DNA from: Bacillus subtilis
GTDB taxonomy: Bacteria; Pseudomonadota; Alphaproteobacteria; Rhizobiales; Rhizobiaceae
NCBI GenBank assembly: GCA_021733665.1
Contig: JAHREI010000008.1
Span: 1 to 64,000, forward strand
Direction of reading: 5' to 3'
DNA length: 64,000 nt
Shown here: piece after piece, positions 7,609-16,605 of the stretch
How the letters are laid out: each line of letters begins with the position of its first letter
Numbering within the stretch: the stretch's first letter is position 1
Notes under the pieces: model-generated
The model's input: only the letters and a program-made list of their open reading frames with translations
Database searches by the model: none
Told to the model about the DNA's origin: nothing
Program-made: the position numbers and the translations under genes

Positions 7609-8082
7609 TTGAAAAATTTAGCGGATATTTTTAAGCGCAGTTTGAAGGAAATGTACTACGCGGAGAATATGCTGGTACCGGCTTTGCGAAGGATTGCGGA
7701 TGCTGCAACAAATGATCAGTTAAAGGTTGTGATAGAGGAACATATTGAGGAAACCACCGATCATATTGAGCTGCTGAGACGTGTTTTCCCTTTAATAGGA
7801 ACCATCGCAGATGGTGAGAAGTGCTTGGCGATCGAAGGATTGATCGAGCAAGCAAACGTTCTGTTCAAAGATGCAAGTAAAGTCGCTTTGAATGCTGGTT
7901 TGTTAGCCGCATGTCAATCAATTGAGCATTATGAAATCTCCCGTTACGGAACTTTGCGCGAATGGGCGCGGATACTCGGTTATGAAGAAGCGCATTCTGT
8001 GCTTACTAGAATTTTAGACGAGGAAAGAGCGGCAAACAGTAAACTAACAAACTTAGCAATCCGGACGATCAATATGCTTTGA
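7609..8082 (+). CDS. DUF892 (YciF-type) ferritin-like protein
   Basis: 157 residues of four-helix ferritin-like type. It opens with KNLADIFKRSLKEMYYAENMLVPAL, the DUF892 signature, and carries metal-ligand-like Glu/His positions in EEHIEETTDHIELL, then CQSIEHYEISRYGTL and LDEERAANSKL. YciF relatives are osmotic and stress induced. Translation starts at TTG (7609); the next in-frame Met is inside the first helix. It is alone between two terminators. Confidence 0.9.
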   Translation: MKNLADIFKRSLKEMYYAENMLVPALRRIADAATNDQLKVVIEEHIEETTDHIELLRRVFPLIGTIADGEKCLAIEGLIEQANVLFKDASKVALNAGLLAACQSIEHYEISRYGTLREWARILGYEEAHSVLTRILDEERAANSKLTNLAIRTINML

Positions 8083-8150
8083 CGTGCTTTATGCTGATTG
8101 AGTGCCATCGATATCTGGCGTCTCATGTGTCAAAAAGCTATGTGCTCTGA

Positions 8151-8378
8151 TCATTTTGTCAGATATTTTTCAGCCTGTAAAATGTTGCCGGCCATATATT
8201 TGGGATCTGTATTCCCTTGTTCAAACATACTGATTATTGCGCGTGCAAGCTGTTCTTTATTCGTGTCTGTTGTCGGGCAACGACCTAATATTCTGCAAAC
8301 TTCATCATATGTTGATTGCAGAATGGTGACTTGCCCGGGCGTAAATGTTCCGCTGTACGTATTGCCTGAAAATGCCAT
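8151..8378 (-). CDS. conserved small protein, function unknown
   Basis: 75 residues with a Ser/Thr/Gly start (AFSGNTYSGTFTPGQV), one Cys pair (C28, C34) and a helical second half ending in KYLTK. No domain is recognised and there is no signal peptide or membrane helix. Ribosome site GAGGTAA six bases before the ATG. It belongs to the same leftward series of stress-type small genes. Confidence 0.6.
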   Translation of the reverse strand: MAFSGNTYSGTFTPGQVTILQSTYDEVCRILGRCPTTDTNKEQLARAIISMFEQGNTDPKYMAGNILQAEKYLTK

Positions 8379-8477
8379 GATTTTACCTCGCTGACTTGAA
8401 ATTTATTCTGTCAGTCTGGCCATGCAAACCGGATAAGTCATATCAAGTTTTATATCTGGTCAATACTATTCTTTGAT

Positions 8478-8795
8478 TTAATTATTTGATTTTTCTTTAT
8501 TTTTCCTGCGTGTTTCAGCAGCTTTTTCCGCAGAGGCAGAGCGTTGCTCGGGTGTTCTGGAGGCACTTGCCTGTCCGCCCCTTTCACCCCCTTTATGGGC
8601 TGCGGGATTTCCGGTCTTTTTACAGTATCCTGAGCCGCCTGGCTTGTTTCCACCGCCATCGTCTTTATTCACCGTTGCCCAGGCGCGTGCTTCCGCCTCT
8701 TTTTCAGGGACGCCGCGTTTTTCGTAGCTCTCAGCAATATGCTCAGCTTTGCGTTTTTGTTTGTCCGTATATTTTGATTTATCTCCTTGGGACAT
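8478..8795 (-). CDS. KGG-type stress protein
   Basis: 105 very hydrophilic residues. The N-terminal half (DKQKRKAEHIAESYEKRGVPEKEAEARAWATVNK) is a charged helical domain found in plasmid-stabilisation-like stress proteins. The second half carries the Gly/Lys-rich run NPAAHKGGERGGQASASR, related to the KGG repeats of YciG. Members are linked with desiccation and osmotic stress by induction only. GGAGAG ribosome site. Confidence 0.8.
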   Translation of the reverse strand: MSQGDKSKYTDKQKRKAEHIAESYEKRGVPEKEAEARAWATVNKDDGGGNKPGGSGYCKKTGNPAAHKGGERGGQASASRTPEQRSASAEKAAETRRKNKEKSNN

Positions 8796-8857
8796 AGCAC
8801 TCTCCGTTCATGTGTAATTAAAGCAGGAAGTTTCTATTCATGCGATTTCCATGATCT

Positions 8858-9025
8858 TTAACCTTCCGCTTTGAATTTTAGTGCTTCTTTTAGAAGAACT
8901 TCTCTGTCACGGCCGTATTTCTTGATAAGCTCCAAAGCTTGTAATGGAGAAATGTCTGAATTTTCGGCCAGGAATTTGACGTCTTCATCTTCTGTAAGTG
9001 GCTCAGTATTCTTGTCTTTTGTCAT
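8858..9025 (-). CDS. 55-residue DUF3606-like protein
   Basis: Starting at the ATG at 9025 (MTKDKNTEPL), the short frame runs through a helical segment containing ISPLQALELIKKYGRDREVL and ends FKAEG with TAA at 8858. That resembles the C-terminal part of DUF3606-type small proteins of alphaproteobacteria, but the match is by eye. The ribosome site is weak. Confidence 0.5.
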   Translation of the reverse strand: MTKDKNTEPLTEDEDVKFLAENSDISPLQALELIKKYGRDREVLLKEALKFKAEG

Positions 9026-9090
9026 GTCGGATCCGTTTCTAAATTTATGAGATTGCCTGCCTGTAAAATGAGGTCTGATAATGAAACAAA

Positions 9091-9117
9091 GACTGCCCGC
9101 ATATTTTGCAGGCAGTC
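9091..9117 (-). terminator. terminator after the PRC-barrel gene
   Basis: 11-base arms (9091-9101 and 9107-9117), pairing fully on the minus strand with one G-U, followed by TTTG. It lies 18 bases past the stop at 9136. Confidence 0.65.
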
Positions 9118-9135
9118 GATTTCTGTTTCCTGAAA

Positions 9136-9732
9136 CTATGGTGTTGTGTTTGTTTGAGGAGCAGCCGGAGGCGTTGATGCAGGCATTTCAGGATTGGCTT
9201 CTTTCGCTGCTGCTGCAGGATCAGCGACACCTTCCGAGAAAAGTGATGACCGATCAAAAGAAGGGGCAGCGCTCAACTCGTCTTTGGTTGCTTTGATAAC
9301 GAGCCATTTCTTTCCATCACTACGCATTGCGAGTTGCAGCTGATCAGGGCTAACCGCCACATCTTTTTCACCAACTCCCAGAAAACCACCGACGCCAATA
9401 ACCGCGGCATCAATCTGGCCATCTGGGCTTGTAATGAGATCATTTAGTTTGCCAACGGATTTAGCGTCGTTTGCATCGCTCTCATAAACACTTTGCCCAA
9501 TAAAGGATGATACCAGCAGCTGCCCGGGTTTTGCTTCTAAAAAACCGACCTTATTGGTTTCCGTTGCAGTGTCTGCTGACTGGCTTCCGAACATATTTTC
9601 AGTTTTAACGGAAGTCTGTGGTTGTTGTTCCATGGGCGCACTTGGTGCGGTAGTGGTGTCGCTTGTCTGAGCATAGGCCGCACTACCAATAAATAAGGCA
9701 CACGACGTTGCCAGAAGTGTAGCTTTCAACAT
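9136..9732 (-). CDS. exported PRC-barrel protein
   Basis: 198 residues. Signal peptide MLKATLLATSCALFIGSAAYA, then a Thr/Pro/Gln-rich linker, a PRC-barrel domain (FIGQSVYESDANDAKSVGKLNDLITSPDGQIDAAVIGVGG, then LGVGEKDVAVS) and a Pro/Ala-rich tail. PRC-barrel proteins of this exported type are common under EcfG control in rhizobia; ligand unknown. The start at 9732 is set by AAAGGAG six bases upstream. An EcfG-like promoter lies at 9767-9791. Confidence 0.88.
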   Translation of the reverse strand: MLKATLLATSCALFIGSAAYAQTSDTTTAPSAPMEQQPQTSVKTENMFGSQSADTATETNKVGFLEAKPGQLLVSSFIGQSVYESDANDAKSVGKLNDLITSPDGQIDAAVIGVGGFLGVGEKDVAVSPDQLQLAMRSDGKKWLVIKATKDELSAAPSFDRSSLFSEGVADPAAAAKEANPEMPASTPPAAPQTNTTP

Positions 9733-9766
9733 AACTATCTCCTTTGCACGTATGTTACATATTGCT

Positions 9767-9791
9767 AACATTCTTGCGCCGGAATGGTTCC
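9767..9791 (-). promoter_or_regulatory. EcfG-like promoter for the PRC-barrel gene
   Basis: Minus strand GGAAC (9791-9787), 16 bases, TGTTAG. Perfect -35 and spacing, with one -10 change (T for C). It lies 35 bases before the start codon. Confidence 0.7.
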
Positions 9792-10003
9792 TTAAAAATA
9801 TGTCAGCTAAAGCGCAGCCGGGAGGGATATTGTCAATCTCATGTCCGTTTTTAATGGGGTTGCTTTAACAAAAGAAGCTTCTCGTTTTTCAATGGTCGCT
9901 GCAACCCATTAGACATTTTCCAAGCTGTGCTGACAGGATTCTCAGTGTTGCTTTTAGATGAATAGGCTCAATACAGAGCGGATTTTATAAGGCGTCTTTA
10001 GTG

Positions 10004-10032
10004 GATGAAGGCGATCTCAAAACGCCTTCATC
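10004..10032 (-). terminator. hairpin after the SDR gene
   Basis: GATGAAGGCG / CGCCTTCATC with a 9-base loop, 15 bases past the stop at 10048. The 235 bases between here and the PRC promoter show no gene. Confidence 0.6.
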
Positions 10033-10047
10033 TTAGGTGGCAGTATA

Positions 10048-10821
10048 TTATTTTGTCGTATATCCGCCATTTACAAGGATAGTCTGGCCCGTCATCCACC
10101 AGCCCTCCGTCACTAAAAAGCGAATGTAGGGTACAATATCCTCAATATCGGTCAAACCTGTTTTGGAGAAGTTTGACAGGGCTGCCGCTGTCTTGTGGTA
10201 CGCTTGAGCGGCTTCGGTTTCTTGACCATAAAAGAAGGGTGTATCCATTGGTCCTGGACCAATTGCTGTCACAGAAATACCCCGTTCACCAAATTCTTTT
10301 GAGGCTGCGCGGGTAAAATGCTCAACTGGTGCCTTCGTGCCTGCATAGCTCGAGTAGAAAGGTGTGAATGCGCCGAGTAATGAGGTTACAAGCGTTACGA
10401 TTGCACCGTTTTCATTTAAATGCCTGCCGGCTTCTTTCAGAAAAAAGAAGGCGGACTTGGCATTTACCGCACTCATTTCATCATAGTCAGCTTCGGAAAT
10501 ATCTAGAATTGGTTTCTTGAGCACTTTGCCAACAGTATTGATGGCGAAATCTGGTTTGCCTATAGCAGCAACCACATCGTTAAATAACTGCTCTACCGCT
10601 CCGGCGGTTGTGAGATCCGCTTGAAAGGCGACGGCCTCGGCGCCGGCAGATTTAATCGCCGCGATCGTTGCGTCTGCTTCGGTCTTTGAGGCGACGCTAT
10701 TATAATGGATGGCGATCGCCTTTGCGCCTTGATTGGCGAAGTCGCGGGCAATTAATCCGCCCAGATTCTTTCCGCCTCCGGCGATGATTACTGTCTTACC
10801 GGTGATTGTACGACTTGTCAT
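10048..10821 (-). CDS. SDR family oxidoreductase
   Basis: 257-residue short-chain dehydrogenase. The dinucleotide motif reads IIAGGGKNLGG instead of TGxxxGIG, and the NNAG position reads NTVGK. The catalytic Tyr-Lys pair appears as YSSYAGTKAP. It resembles fungal-type and bacterial SDRs with an atypical cofactor motif. Start chosen at ATG 10821 behind AAAGGACA. It is divergent from the LysR gene at 10959, which probably controls it. Substrate unknown. Confidence 0.88.
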   Translation of the reverse strand: MTSRTITGKTVIIAGGGKNLGGLIARDFANQGAKAIAIHYNSVASKTEADATIAAIKSAGAEAVAFQADLTTAGAVEQLFNDVVAAIGKPDFAINTVGKVLKKPILDISEADYDEMSAVNAKSAFFFLKEAGRHLNENGAIVTLVTSLLGAFTPFYSSYAGTKAPVEHFTRAASKEFGERGISVTAIGPGPMDTPFFYGQETEAAQAYHKTAAALSNFSKTGLTDIEDIVPYIRFLVTEGWWMTGQTILVNGGYTTK

Positions 10822-10958
10822 AGATCGGGTGTCCTTTGAAAGCATTTACAGCGTTGCAGCGTTCTGCTTTCAAATAATTTATCGTCTGGAACCCGCCTAT
10901 AAAGAGTGTTATTTTGCCAACATATGTCAGAATTCGCGAACAATAGGTTGCACTAAGC

Positions 10959-11855
10959 TTGGACCGTATCGATCTGTTCCGCATATTTACCCGTGTCGTC
11001 GATACGGCAAGTTTCACTCGTGCTGCCGATCTGCTGGGCTTACCACGTTCTTCCGTATCGGCTGCAATTGCTGAGTTGGAGGGCAGAGTTGGTGCCCGTC
11101 TTTTATATCGTACAACAAGAAGGGTTTCTCCTACACACGACGGGCTTGCTTTTTACGATCGTTGTCTGCGTATCATCGCTGATGTTGAGGAGACTGAGGG
11201 TATCTTCCGGCAGAATGTCAGGCCGACGGGATCTCTGCGGGTTGATGTGCCAGGACGGATTGGGCGCTTGATTGTTTCATCGGCTTTACCGCGTTTTTTT
11301 GAAGAATACCCTGGTATTGATGTAACTCTTGGGGTGACGGATCGTGCCGTGGATCTCATTGGGGAGGGCGTCGATTGTGTACTGCGTGTCGGGCCTTTGT
11401 CCGATTCCGGTTTAATCGCGCGTAATGTCGGCAAGCTACCTCTTATTAATGTGGCTGGTTCTGGCTATCTGTCCCGACATGGTACTCCGAATACTGTGGA
11501 GGACTTAAAAGAGCACTGGGCGGTGAATTATGCTTCGCCTTCCACTGGACGGGTTGAGCAGTGGGAATGGATGGACGGCGATGTTTTACGTACTCTGCCA
11601 ATGCGTAGTCGTGTAACGGTTAATGGAGCTGAAGCATATATTGCGTGTTGTCTTGCTGATCTCGGCCTTATTCAGATACCGGCTTATGATGTTCGCGATC
11701 ATATCAGGGCAGGTGAGCTGGTTGAAGTTTTGCCGAACCATCGTGCGGAACCGCTGCCAATGACACTACTTTATTCACATCGCCGGCATCTCCCGCGTCG
11801 TGTGCAAGTTTTTGCAGATTGGCTGATAGCACTGCTTGAGCGTGAAATACTATAG
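10959..11855 (+). CDS. LysR family regulator
   Basis: 298 residues: an N-terminal winged helix (FTRAADLLGLPRSSVSAAIAELEGRVGARLLYRTTRRV) and a periplasmic-binding-like effector domain. It starts with TTG at 10959 (MDRIDLFRIF), the usual point for this branch. LysR proteins of this AaeR/PecT-like group often control a divergent oxidoreductase, here the SDR at 10048-10821. Effector unknown. Confidence 0.92.
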   Translation: MDRIDLFRIFTRVVDTASFTRAADLLGLPRSSVSAAIAELEGRVGARLLYRTTRRVSPTHDGLAFYDRCLRIIADVEETEGIFRQNVRPTGSLRVDVPGRIGRLIVSSALPRFFEEYPGIDVTLGVTDRAVDLIGEGVDCVLRVGPLSDSGLIARNVGKLPLINVAGSGYLSRHGTPNTVEDLKEHWAVNYASPSTGRVEQWEWMDGDVLRTLPMRSRVTVNGAEAYIACCLADLGLIQIPAYDVRDHIRAGELVEVLPNHRAEPLPMTLLYSHRRHLPRRVQVFADWLIALLEREIL

Positions 11856-11868
11856 AGGGTGTTGTTGT

Positions 11869-12035
11869 GTTAAGTGCGTGTGCGTGCTTGTCGCCGTCTT
11901 AGGCTACGAGCAACCTGAGGTCTAAATTTGCGACTGAACACCGAATAGTCTCATAAGAAACGTCCATCTCACATTCGAGCAGCATTTCGTCAACTTCACG
12001 CAGGTTCAGGTTGTGCCACAAAGCTACACGGCTAT
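11869..12035 (-). pseudogene. second IS6-family transposase remnant
   Basis: On the minus strand the frame gives SRVALWHNLNLREVDEMLLE, then MDVSYETIR, matching the N-terminal SLREVEEMLLERGIDVSYETIRRW region of IS6 transposases. A frameshift follows, after which the adjacent frame gives RSLRRRQAR, also a family motif. Only about the first 55 codons survive. It belongs to a different IS6 subgroup from the remnant at 325-650. Confidence 0.75.
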
Positions 12036-12053
12036 GCTTGTGACTCTTCACAC

Positions 12054-12548
12054 TTATAAAGCGCCCGGATAGACTCTCACCGGGCGATTATCTTTCACAG
12101 ATTCCATCACCACAAATGTCGAGGTGCTTGCTACATTGGGCAGACTGGAAATTTTCTCCCCCAAGACTTCGCGATAGCGCCGTATATTGGAAGTGCGTAC
12201 CTTGAGGAGATAGTCGAAAGAGCTTGCAATCATATGACATTCTTCAACTTCGCGAATCTTGCGCACGGCAATGTTAAAGGCCTGCAACGCAGCTTCGCGT
12301 GTGTCCGACAATTTGACGGTCGTAAAAGCAATATGATCAAAGCCGAGCTTTTCGGGATCAATGGCAGCGCGAAAGCCCAGAATATAGCCCTCATCGACGA
12401 GCCTTTTCAGTCTTGCCTGACAGGGTGTCTTGGAAAGACCGACTTTTTTCGACAGTTCTGTAACGGCAATTCGCCCGTCTTCGCTCAAAACTTCGAGGAT
12501 ACGGCGATCAAACTGATCCAAATCGTCTACAGATTCAATTTTTTTCAT
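12054..12548 (-). CDS. putR: Lrp/AsnC family regulator (PutR-like)
   Basis: 164 residues: helix-turn-helix (DQFDRRILEVLSEDGRIAVTELSKKVGLSKTPCQARLKRL) and an RAM ligand domain (HMIASSFDYLLKVRTSNIRRYREVLGEKI). The start is the ATG at 12548, preceded by AGAAGG. It is divergent from putA, the arrangement of PutR/BkdR in alphaproteobacteria, where it activates putA in response to proline. The symbol rests on this arrangement. Confidence 0.88.
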   Translation of the reverse strand: MKKIESVDDLDQFDRRILEVLSEDGRIAVTELSKKVGLSKTPCQARLKRLVDEGYILGFRAAIDPEKLGFDHIAFTTVKLSDTREAALQAFNIAVRKIREVEECHMIASSFDYLLKVRTSNIRRYREVLGEKISSLPNVASTSTFVVMESVKDNRPVRVYPGAL

Positions 12549-12616
12549 TCGTATTGCCTTCTTATGTCTCAATAATAAGATTATATTGCCTAAAATTTTG
12601 TCAAATGAAGGCAGAA

Positions 12617-12630
12617 TGGTATTTATACCA
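12617..12630. promoter_or_regulatory. palindrome in the putR-putA gap
   Basis: TGGTAT-TT-ATACCA, a perfect 6-2-6 dyad midway between the two start codons. A likely Lrp-type operator (inference from position). Confidence 0.5.
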
Positions 12631-12703
12631 ATGATAATGTGCATACAATTTAAATGATCGCATTCGGACATGATCCGGTGCAGTTTTTTTGAGAGCCATA
12701 TCC

Positions 12704-15700
12704 ATGAACGACATGTCTTCAGCCCCCAAGGTTCCCGTGTTTGAAAGCTTTGCACCGCCAGTACGTGAACAAAGCGAACTTCGCCAGATTATCACTGCCG
12801 CGTATCGCCGCCCCGAACAGCAATGTGTGACGGCTTTGGTCGAACAGGCAACCTTGCCTGAAGATACGCGTAAACAGATCCGCGCGACCGCACAAAAGCT
12901 GATCGAAGCCTTGCGTGCCAAGCACAAAGGTACTGGCGTTGAAGGTCTGGTGCATGAATATTCGCTGTCGAGCCAGGAGGGCGTGGCGCTGATGTGCCTT
13001 GCCGAAGCTCTGCTGCGTATTCCTGATACAGCAACGCGTGACGCGCTGATCCGCGATAAAGTTTCCAATGGTGACTGGAAATCTCATGTGGGTGGCGGTC
13101 GTTCGCTGTTCGTTAATGCGGCCACATGGGGCCTCGTCGTTACCGGTAAACTGACCGGTACTGTCAATGATCGCGGCCTTTCGGCTGCACTGACCCGTTT
13201 GATTGCCCGTTGCGGCGAACCGGTTATCCGTCGCGGCGTTGATATGGCAATGCGCATGATGGGTGAGCAATTCGTCACCGGCGAAACCATCGATGAAGCG
13301 CTGAAGCGCGCCAAGTCCCTTGAAGAGCGCGGCTTCCGTTATTCCTATGATATGCTGGGTGAAGCTGCTACCACTGCTGCTGACGCCGATCGTTATTACA
13401 AGGACTACGAAACTGCGATTCACGCCATTGGCCGTGCATCGGCTGGCCGTGGCATTTATGACGGTCCCGGCATTTCCATCAAGCTTTCCGCGCTGCACCC
13501 ACGTTATGTTCGTGCGCAGAGCGCGCGCGTTATGGATGAACTTCTGCCAAAGGTGAAGGCGCTTGCTGCGCTTTCGAAGAAGTACAATATCGGCCTGAAC
13601 ATCGATGCCGAAGAAGCTGATCGTCTGGAACTGTCGCTCGACCTGTTGCAGGGCCTTTGCGAAGATCCTGATCTTGCCGGTTGGGAGGGCATGGGCTTCG
13701 TTGTGCAGGCTTATGGCAAGCGCTGCCCGTTTGTCCTTGATTTCATTATCGATCTTGCCCGCCGCAACAATCGCCGTGTCATGGTTCGCCTCGTCAAAGG
13801 CGCTTATTGGGATGCGGAAATCAAGCGCGCACAGGTCGATGGTCTGGAAGACTTCCCGGTCTATACGCGCAAGGTGCACACCGACGTTTCCTATATCGCT
13901 TGTGCTCGCAAACTGCTGGCCGCGACCGATGTGATCTTCCCGCAATTTGCAACCCATAATGCGCAAACGCTTGCAACCATTTATCATCTTGCAGGGCCTG
14001 ATTTCAAAACCGGCAAGTATGAGTTCCAATGCCTGCATGGTATGGGTGAACCGCTTTATGACGAAGTTGTCGGATCGTCAAAACTTGGCCGTCCGGCTCG
14101 TATTTATGCGCCCGTTGGTACGCATGAAACGCTGCTCGCATATCTCGTTCGCCGCTTGCTCGAAAACGGCGCAAACTCCTCCTTCGTTAATCGCATTGGC
14201 GACAAGAGCGTTTCCATCGATGATCTGATTGCTGATCCGGCAGAAGTCGTGCGCTCGATGGCGGTTGTTGGTGCGCGTCATGACCAGATTGCACTGCCTG
14301 AAGGCCTTTATGGTGCTCGTCAGAACTCGGCCGGTTTCGATCTGTCGAACGAAGTGACACTGGCTGAGCTGAGCAAGGTTTTGAAAGAAACCGCATCGCG
14401 TGCATGGACGTCCGAGCCGCAGATTGCAGGACATAAGCCATCAGGTGCAGACCGTCCGGTTCTCAACCCCGGCGACCATAATGATGTTGTGGGTTCCGTG
14501 GTTGAAGCATCGGAAGCCGATGTCGCCAAGGCCATGCAGATTGCAAACAAGGCGACTGCAACATGGTCCGCGGTTGCGCCTACTGATCGTGCTGCCTGCC
14601 TTGAACGCGCCGCCGATATCATGCAGCGCGATATGCCTGCCTTGCTTGGCCTGATCATGCGTGAAGCAGGTAAGTCCATGCCAAACGCTATCGCTGAAGT
14701 ACGCGAAGCCATCGACTTCCTGCGTTATTATGCAGAGCAGACCCGCCGCACATTGGGTGTCGGACATAAGGCACTTGGCCCGATTGTCTGCATCAGCCCT
14801 TGGAATTTCCCGCTGGCAATTTTTGCCGGTCAGATAGCGGCAGCACTCGTTGCCGGCAATCCGGTTCTGGCAAAGCCTGCGGAGGAAACGCCGCTGATTG
14901 CCGCGCAGGGCATCCGTATTCTGCATGAAGCCGGTATTCCGGCAGATGCGCTGCAACTGCTTCCGGGTGATGGCCGTGTTGGTGCAGCCCTTGTTGCAGC
15001 TTCCGAAACCTGTGGCGTGATGTTTACCGGTTCGACCGAAGTGGCACGCCTTATTCAGGCGCAGCTTGCTTCGCGTCTGCTGCCAAATGGCAAGCCGATC
15101 CCGCTAATCGCTGAAACCGGCGGTCAGAACGCCATGATCGTCGACTCCTCGGCTTTGGCTGAACAGGTTGTGTTCGACGTCATCGCTTCAGCTTTTGACA
15201 GTGCTGGTCAGCGCTGCTCGGCTCTGCGTGTTCTCTGCCTGCAGGAAGACGTTGCCGACCGCATTCTTACCATGCTCAAGGGCGCACTGAAGGAGCTTTC
15301 CATTGGTCGCACCGACAAGCTGAAAGTGGATATCGGGCCGGTCATCACGGAAGAAGCCAAAGGCATTATCGAAAAGCATATCGAGGGTATGCGCAATCTC
15401 GGCCGTAAGGTCGAGCAACTTCCGCTCGGCGATGGAGCGCAGAACGGTACTTTCGTTGCGCCGACTATTATCGAAATCGACAGCTTGAGTGATCTCAAGC
15501 GTGAAGTCTTTGGTCCGGTTCTGCATGTAGTGCGCTACAAACGTGCCGACATGGATCGTCTGATCGACGATATCAACGCGACCGGCTATGGCCTGACCTT
15601 TGGTCTGCATACGCGCCTTGATGAAACGATTGCCCATGTTGCGGATCGTATCCGTGTTGGCAATCTCTACATCAACCGCAACGTCATCGGCGCTGTGGTT

Positions 15701-16387
15701 GGTGTGCAGCCATTTGGCGGTCGCGGCTTGTCCGGTACGGGTCCAAAGGCTGGTGGACCGCTCTATCTGGGTCGTCTGGTTGAAACGGCACCGATCCCGC
15801 CGCGTCATTCATCGGTTCATAGCGATGCAGCTTTGACCGAATTTGCCAAGTGGCTTGGTCTTCGCGGTATGAACGATCTGGCACAGGCAGCGCGTGAGAC
15901 CGGCAGTACCTCGGCGCTTGGCCTCAATCTCGAATTGGCTGGCCCTGTTGGCGAACGCAACGTCTATGCTCTGCATTCGCGTGGTCGTATCCTTCTGGTG
16001 CCACAGACTGAAACCGGTCTTTATCGCCAACTGACCGCTGCACTTGCTACCGGCAACAGCGTGGTTATTGATGAGGCCTCAGGTCTGCGTTCAGTGTTGA
16101 AGGACCTGCCAACAAGCGTTGTATCGCGTGTAGTCTGGTCGAAAGACTGGCAGGCGGATGCGCCATTTGCCGGTGCGCTCGTTGAAGGTGACAGTGCCCG
16201 TATCGTTGAGGTCAATCAGAAGATCGCAGGATTGCCGGGACCATTGGTTCTGACACAGGCAGCATCTTCGGAAGAACTGGCTGACAATACAGAAGCCTAT
16301 TGCCTCAACTGGTTGCTGGAAGAAGTCTCAACTTCGGTCAATACTACGGCGGCAGGCGGTAATGCCAGCCTGATGGCAATCGGCTAA
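12704..16387 (+). CDS. putA: bifunctional proline dehydrogenase / P5C dehydrogenase
   Basis: 1227-residue trifunctional-length PutA that oxidises proline to glutamate at the membrane face. The FAD-dependent proline dehydrogenase barrel is near residues 150-480 (SIKLSALHPRY, MVRLVKGAYWDAEIKRAQ, YAPVGTHETLLAYLVRRLLENGANSSFVNR). The aldehyde dehydrogenase domain follows (PWNFPLAIF, the nucleophile in FDSAGQRCSALR, EVFGPVLHVVRY). A C-terminal domain conserved in long PutA proteins ends it. The ATG at 12704 is preferred to TTG 12689. GC content looks somewhat higher than the flanks. Confidence 0.98.
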   Translation: MNDMSSAPKVPVFESFAPPVREQSELRQIITAAYRRPEQQCVTALVEQATLPEDTRKQIRATAQKLIEALRAKHKGTGVEGLVHEYSLSSQEGVALMCLAEALLRIPDTATRDALIRDKVSNGDWKSHVGGGRSLFVNAATWGLVVTGKLTGTVNDRGLSAALTRLIARCGEPVIRRGVDMAMRMMGEQFVTGETIDEALKRAKSLEERGFRYSYDMLGEAATTAADADRYYKDYETAIHAIGRASAGRGIYDGPGISIKLSALHPRYVRAQSARVMDELLPKVKALAALSKKYNIGLNIDAEEADRLELSLDLLQGLCEDPDLAGWEGMGFVVQAYGKRCPFVLDFIIDLARRNNRRVMVRLVKGAYWDAEIKRAQVDGLEDFPVYTRKVHTDVSYIACARKLLAATDVIFPQFATHNAQTLATIYHLAGPDFKTGKYEFQCLHGMGEPLYDEVVGSSKLGRPARIYAPVGTHETLLAYLVRRLLENGANSSFVNRIGDKSVSIDDLIADPAEVVRSMAVVGARHDQIALPEGLYGARQNSAGFDLSNEVTLAELSKVLKETASRAWTSEPQIAGHKPSGADRPVLNPGDHNDVVGSVVEASEADVAKAMQIANKATATWSAVAPTDRAACLERAADIMQRDMPALLGLIMREAGKSMPNAIAEVREAIDFLRYYAEQTRRTLGVGHKALGPIVCISPWNFPLAIFAGQIAAALVAGNPVLAKPAEETPLIAAQGIRILHEAGIPADALQLLPGDGRVGAALVAASETCGVMFTGSTEVARLIQAQLASRLLPNGKPIPLIAETGGQNAMIVDSSALAEQVVFDVIASAFDSAGQRCSALRVLCLQEDVADRILTMLKGALKELSIGRTDKLKVDIGPVITEEAKGIIEKHIEGMRNLGRKVEQLPLGDGAQNGTFVAPTIIEIDSLSDLKREVFGPVLHVVRYKRADMDRLIDDINATGYGLTFGLHTRLDETIAHVADRIRVGNLYINRNVIGAVVGVQPFGGRGLSGTGPKAGGPLYLGRLVETAPIPPRHSSVHSDAALTEFAKWLGLRGMNDLAQAARETGSTSALGLNLELAGPVGERNVYALHSRGRILLVPQTETGLYRQLTAALATGNSVVIDEASGLRSVLKDLPTSVVSRVVWSKDWQADAPFAGALVEGDSARIVEVNQKIAGLPGPLVLTQAASSEELADNTEAYCLNWLLEEVSTSVNTTAAGGNASLMAIG

Positions 16388-16409
16388 TTATAATTGTGAT
16401 ATGAATTTG

Positions 16410-16435
16410 AAAGGCGGCCTAAAGGCCGCCTTTTT
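16410..16435 (+). terminator. putA terminator
   Basis: AAAGGCGGCC / GGCCGCCTTT with a TAAA loop and T run, 22 bases past the stop. A classic intrinsic terminator. Confidence 0.92.
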
Positions 16436-16447
16436 CATTTTGCCCCG

Positions 16448-16570
16448 CTGACAGTGGAGAATTTCTCCAATGCATGGAATGTCGCTCCTTTCGGGCGCTA
16501 CTTTTTCAATACGTTCCTGCTGTTCCAGCGCCAGTTTGTACAAAGCTTTATGCGTGCAGGGATCAAGTAA
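16448..16570 (+). pseudogene. internally deleted ABC sugar permease remnant
   Basis: One frame reads LTVENFSNAWNVAPFGRYFF, then NTFLL, joined directly to FQRQFVQSFMRAGIK and a stop. The first part is the second loop of LacG/UgpE-type permeases and the last part is their C-terminal end. About 200 codons between, including the EAA loop, are missing, and there is no start. It is a relic of another carbohydrate ABC system. A GGCGGCT/AGCCGCC hairpin (16588-16605) follows. Confidence 0.7.
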
Positions 16571-16605
16571 AAACCAACACTTAAGGTGGCGGCTTTATAG
16601 CCGCC

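Noticed and set aside
12719-14038. Long 439-codon minus-strand frame inside putA
   Set aside because: Antisense shadow of putA's codon pattern; no ribosome site or domain, while putA is unmistakable.
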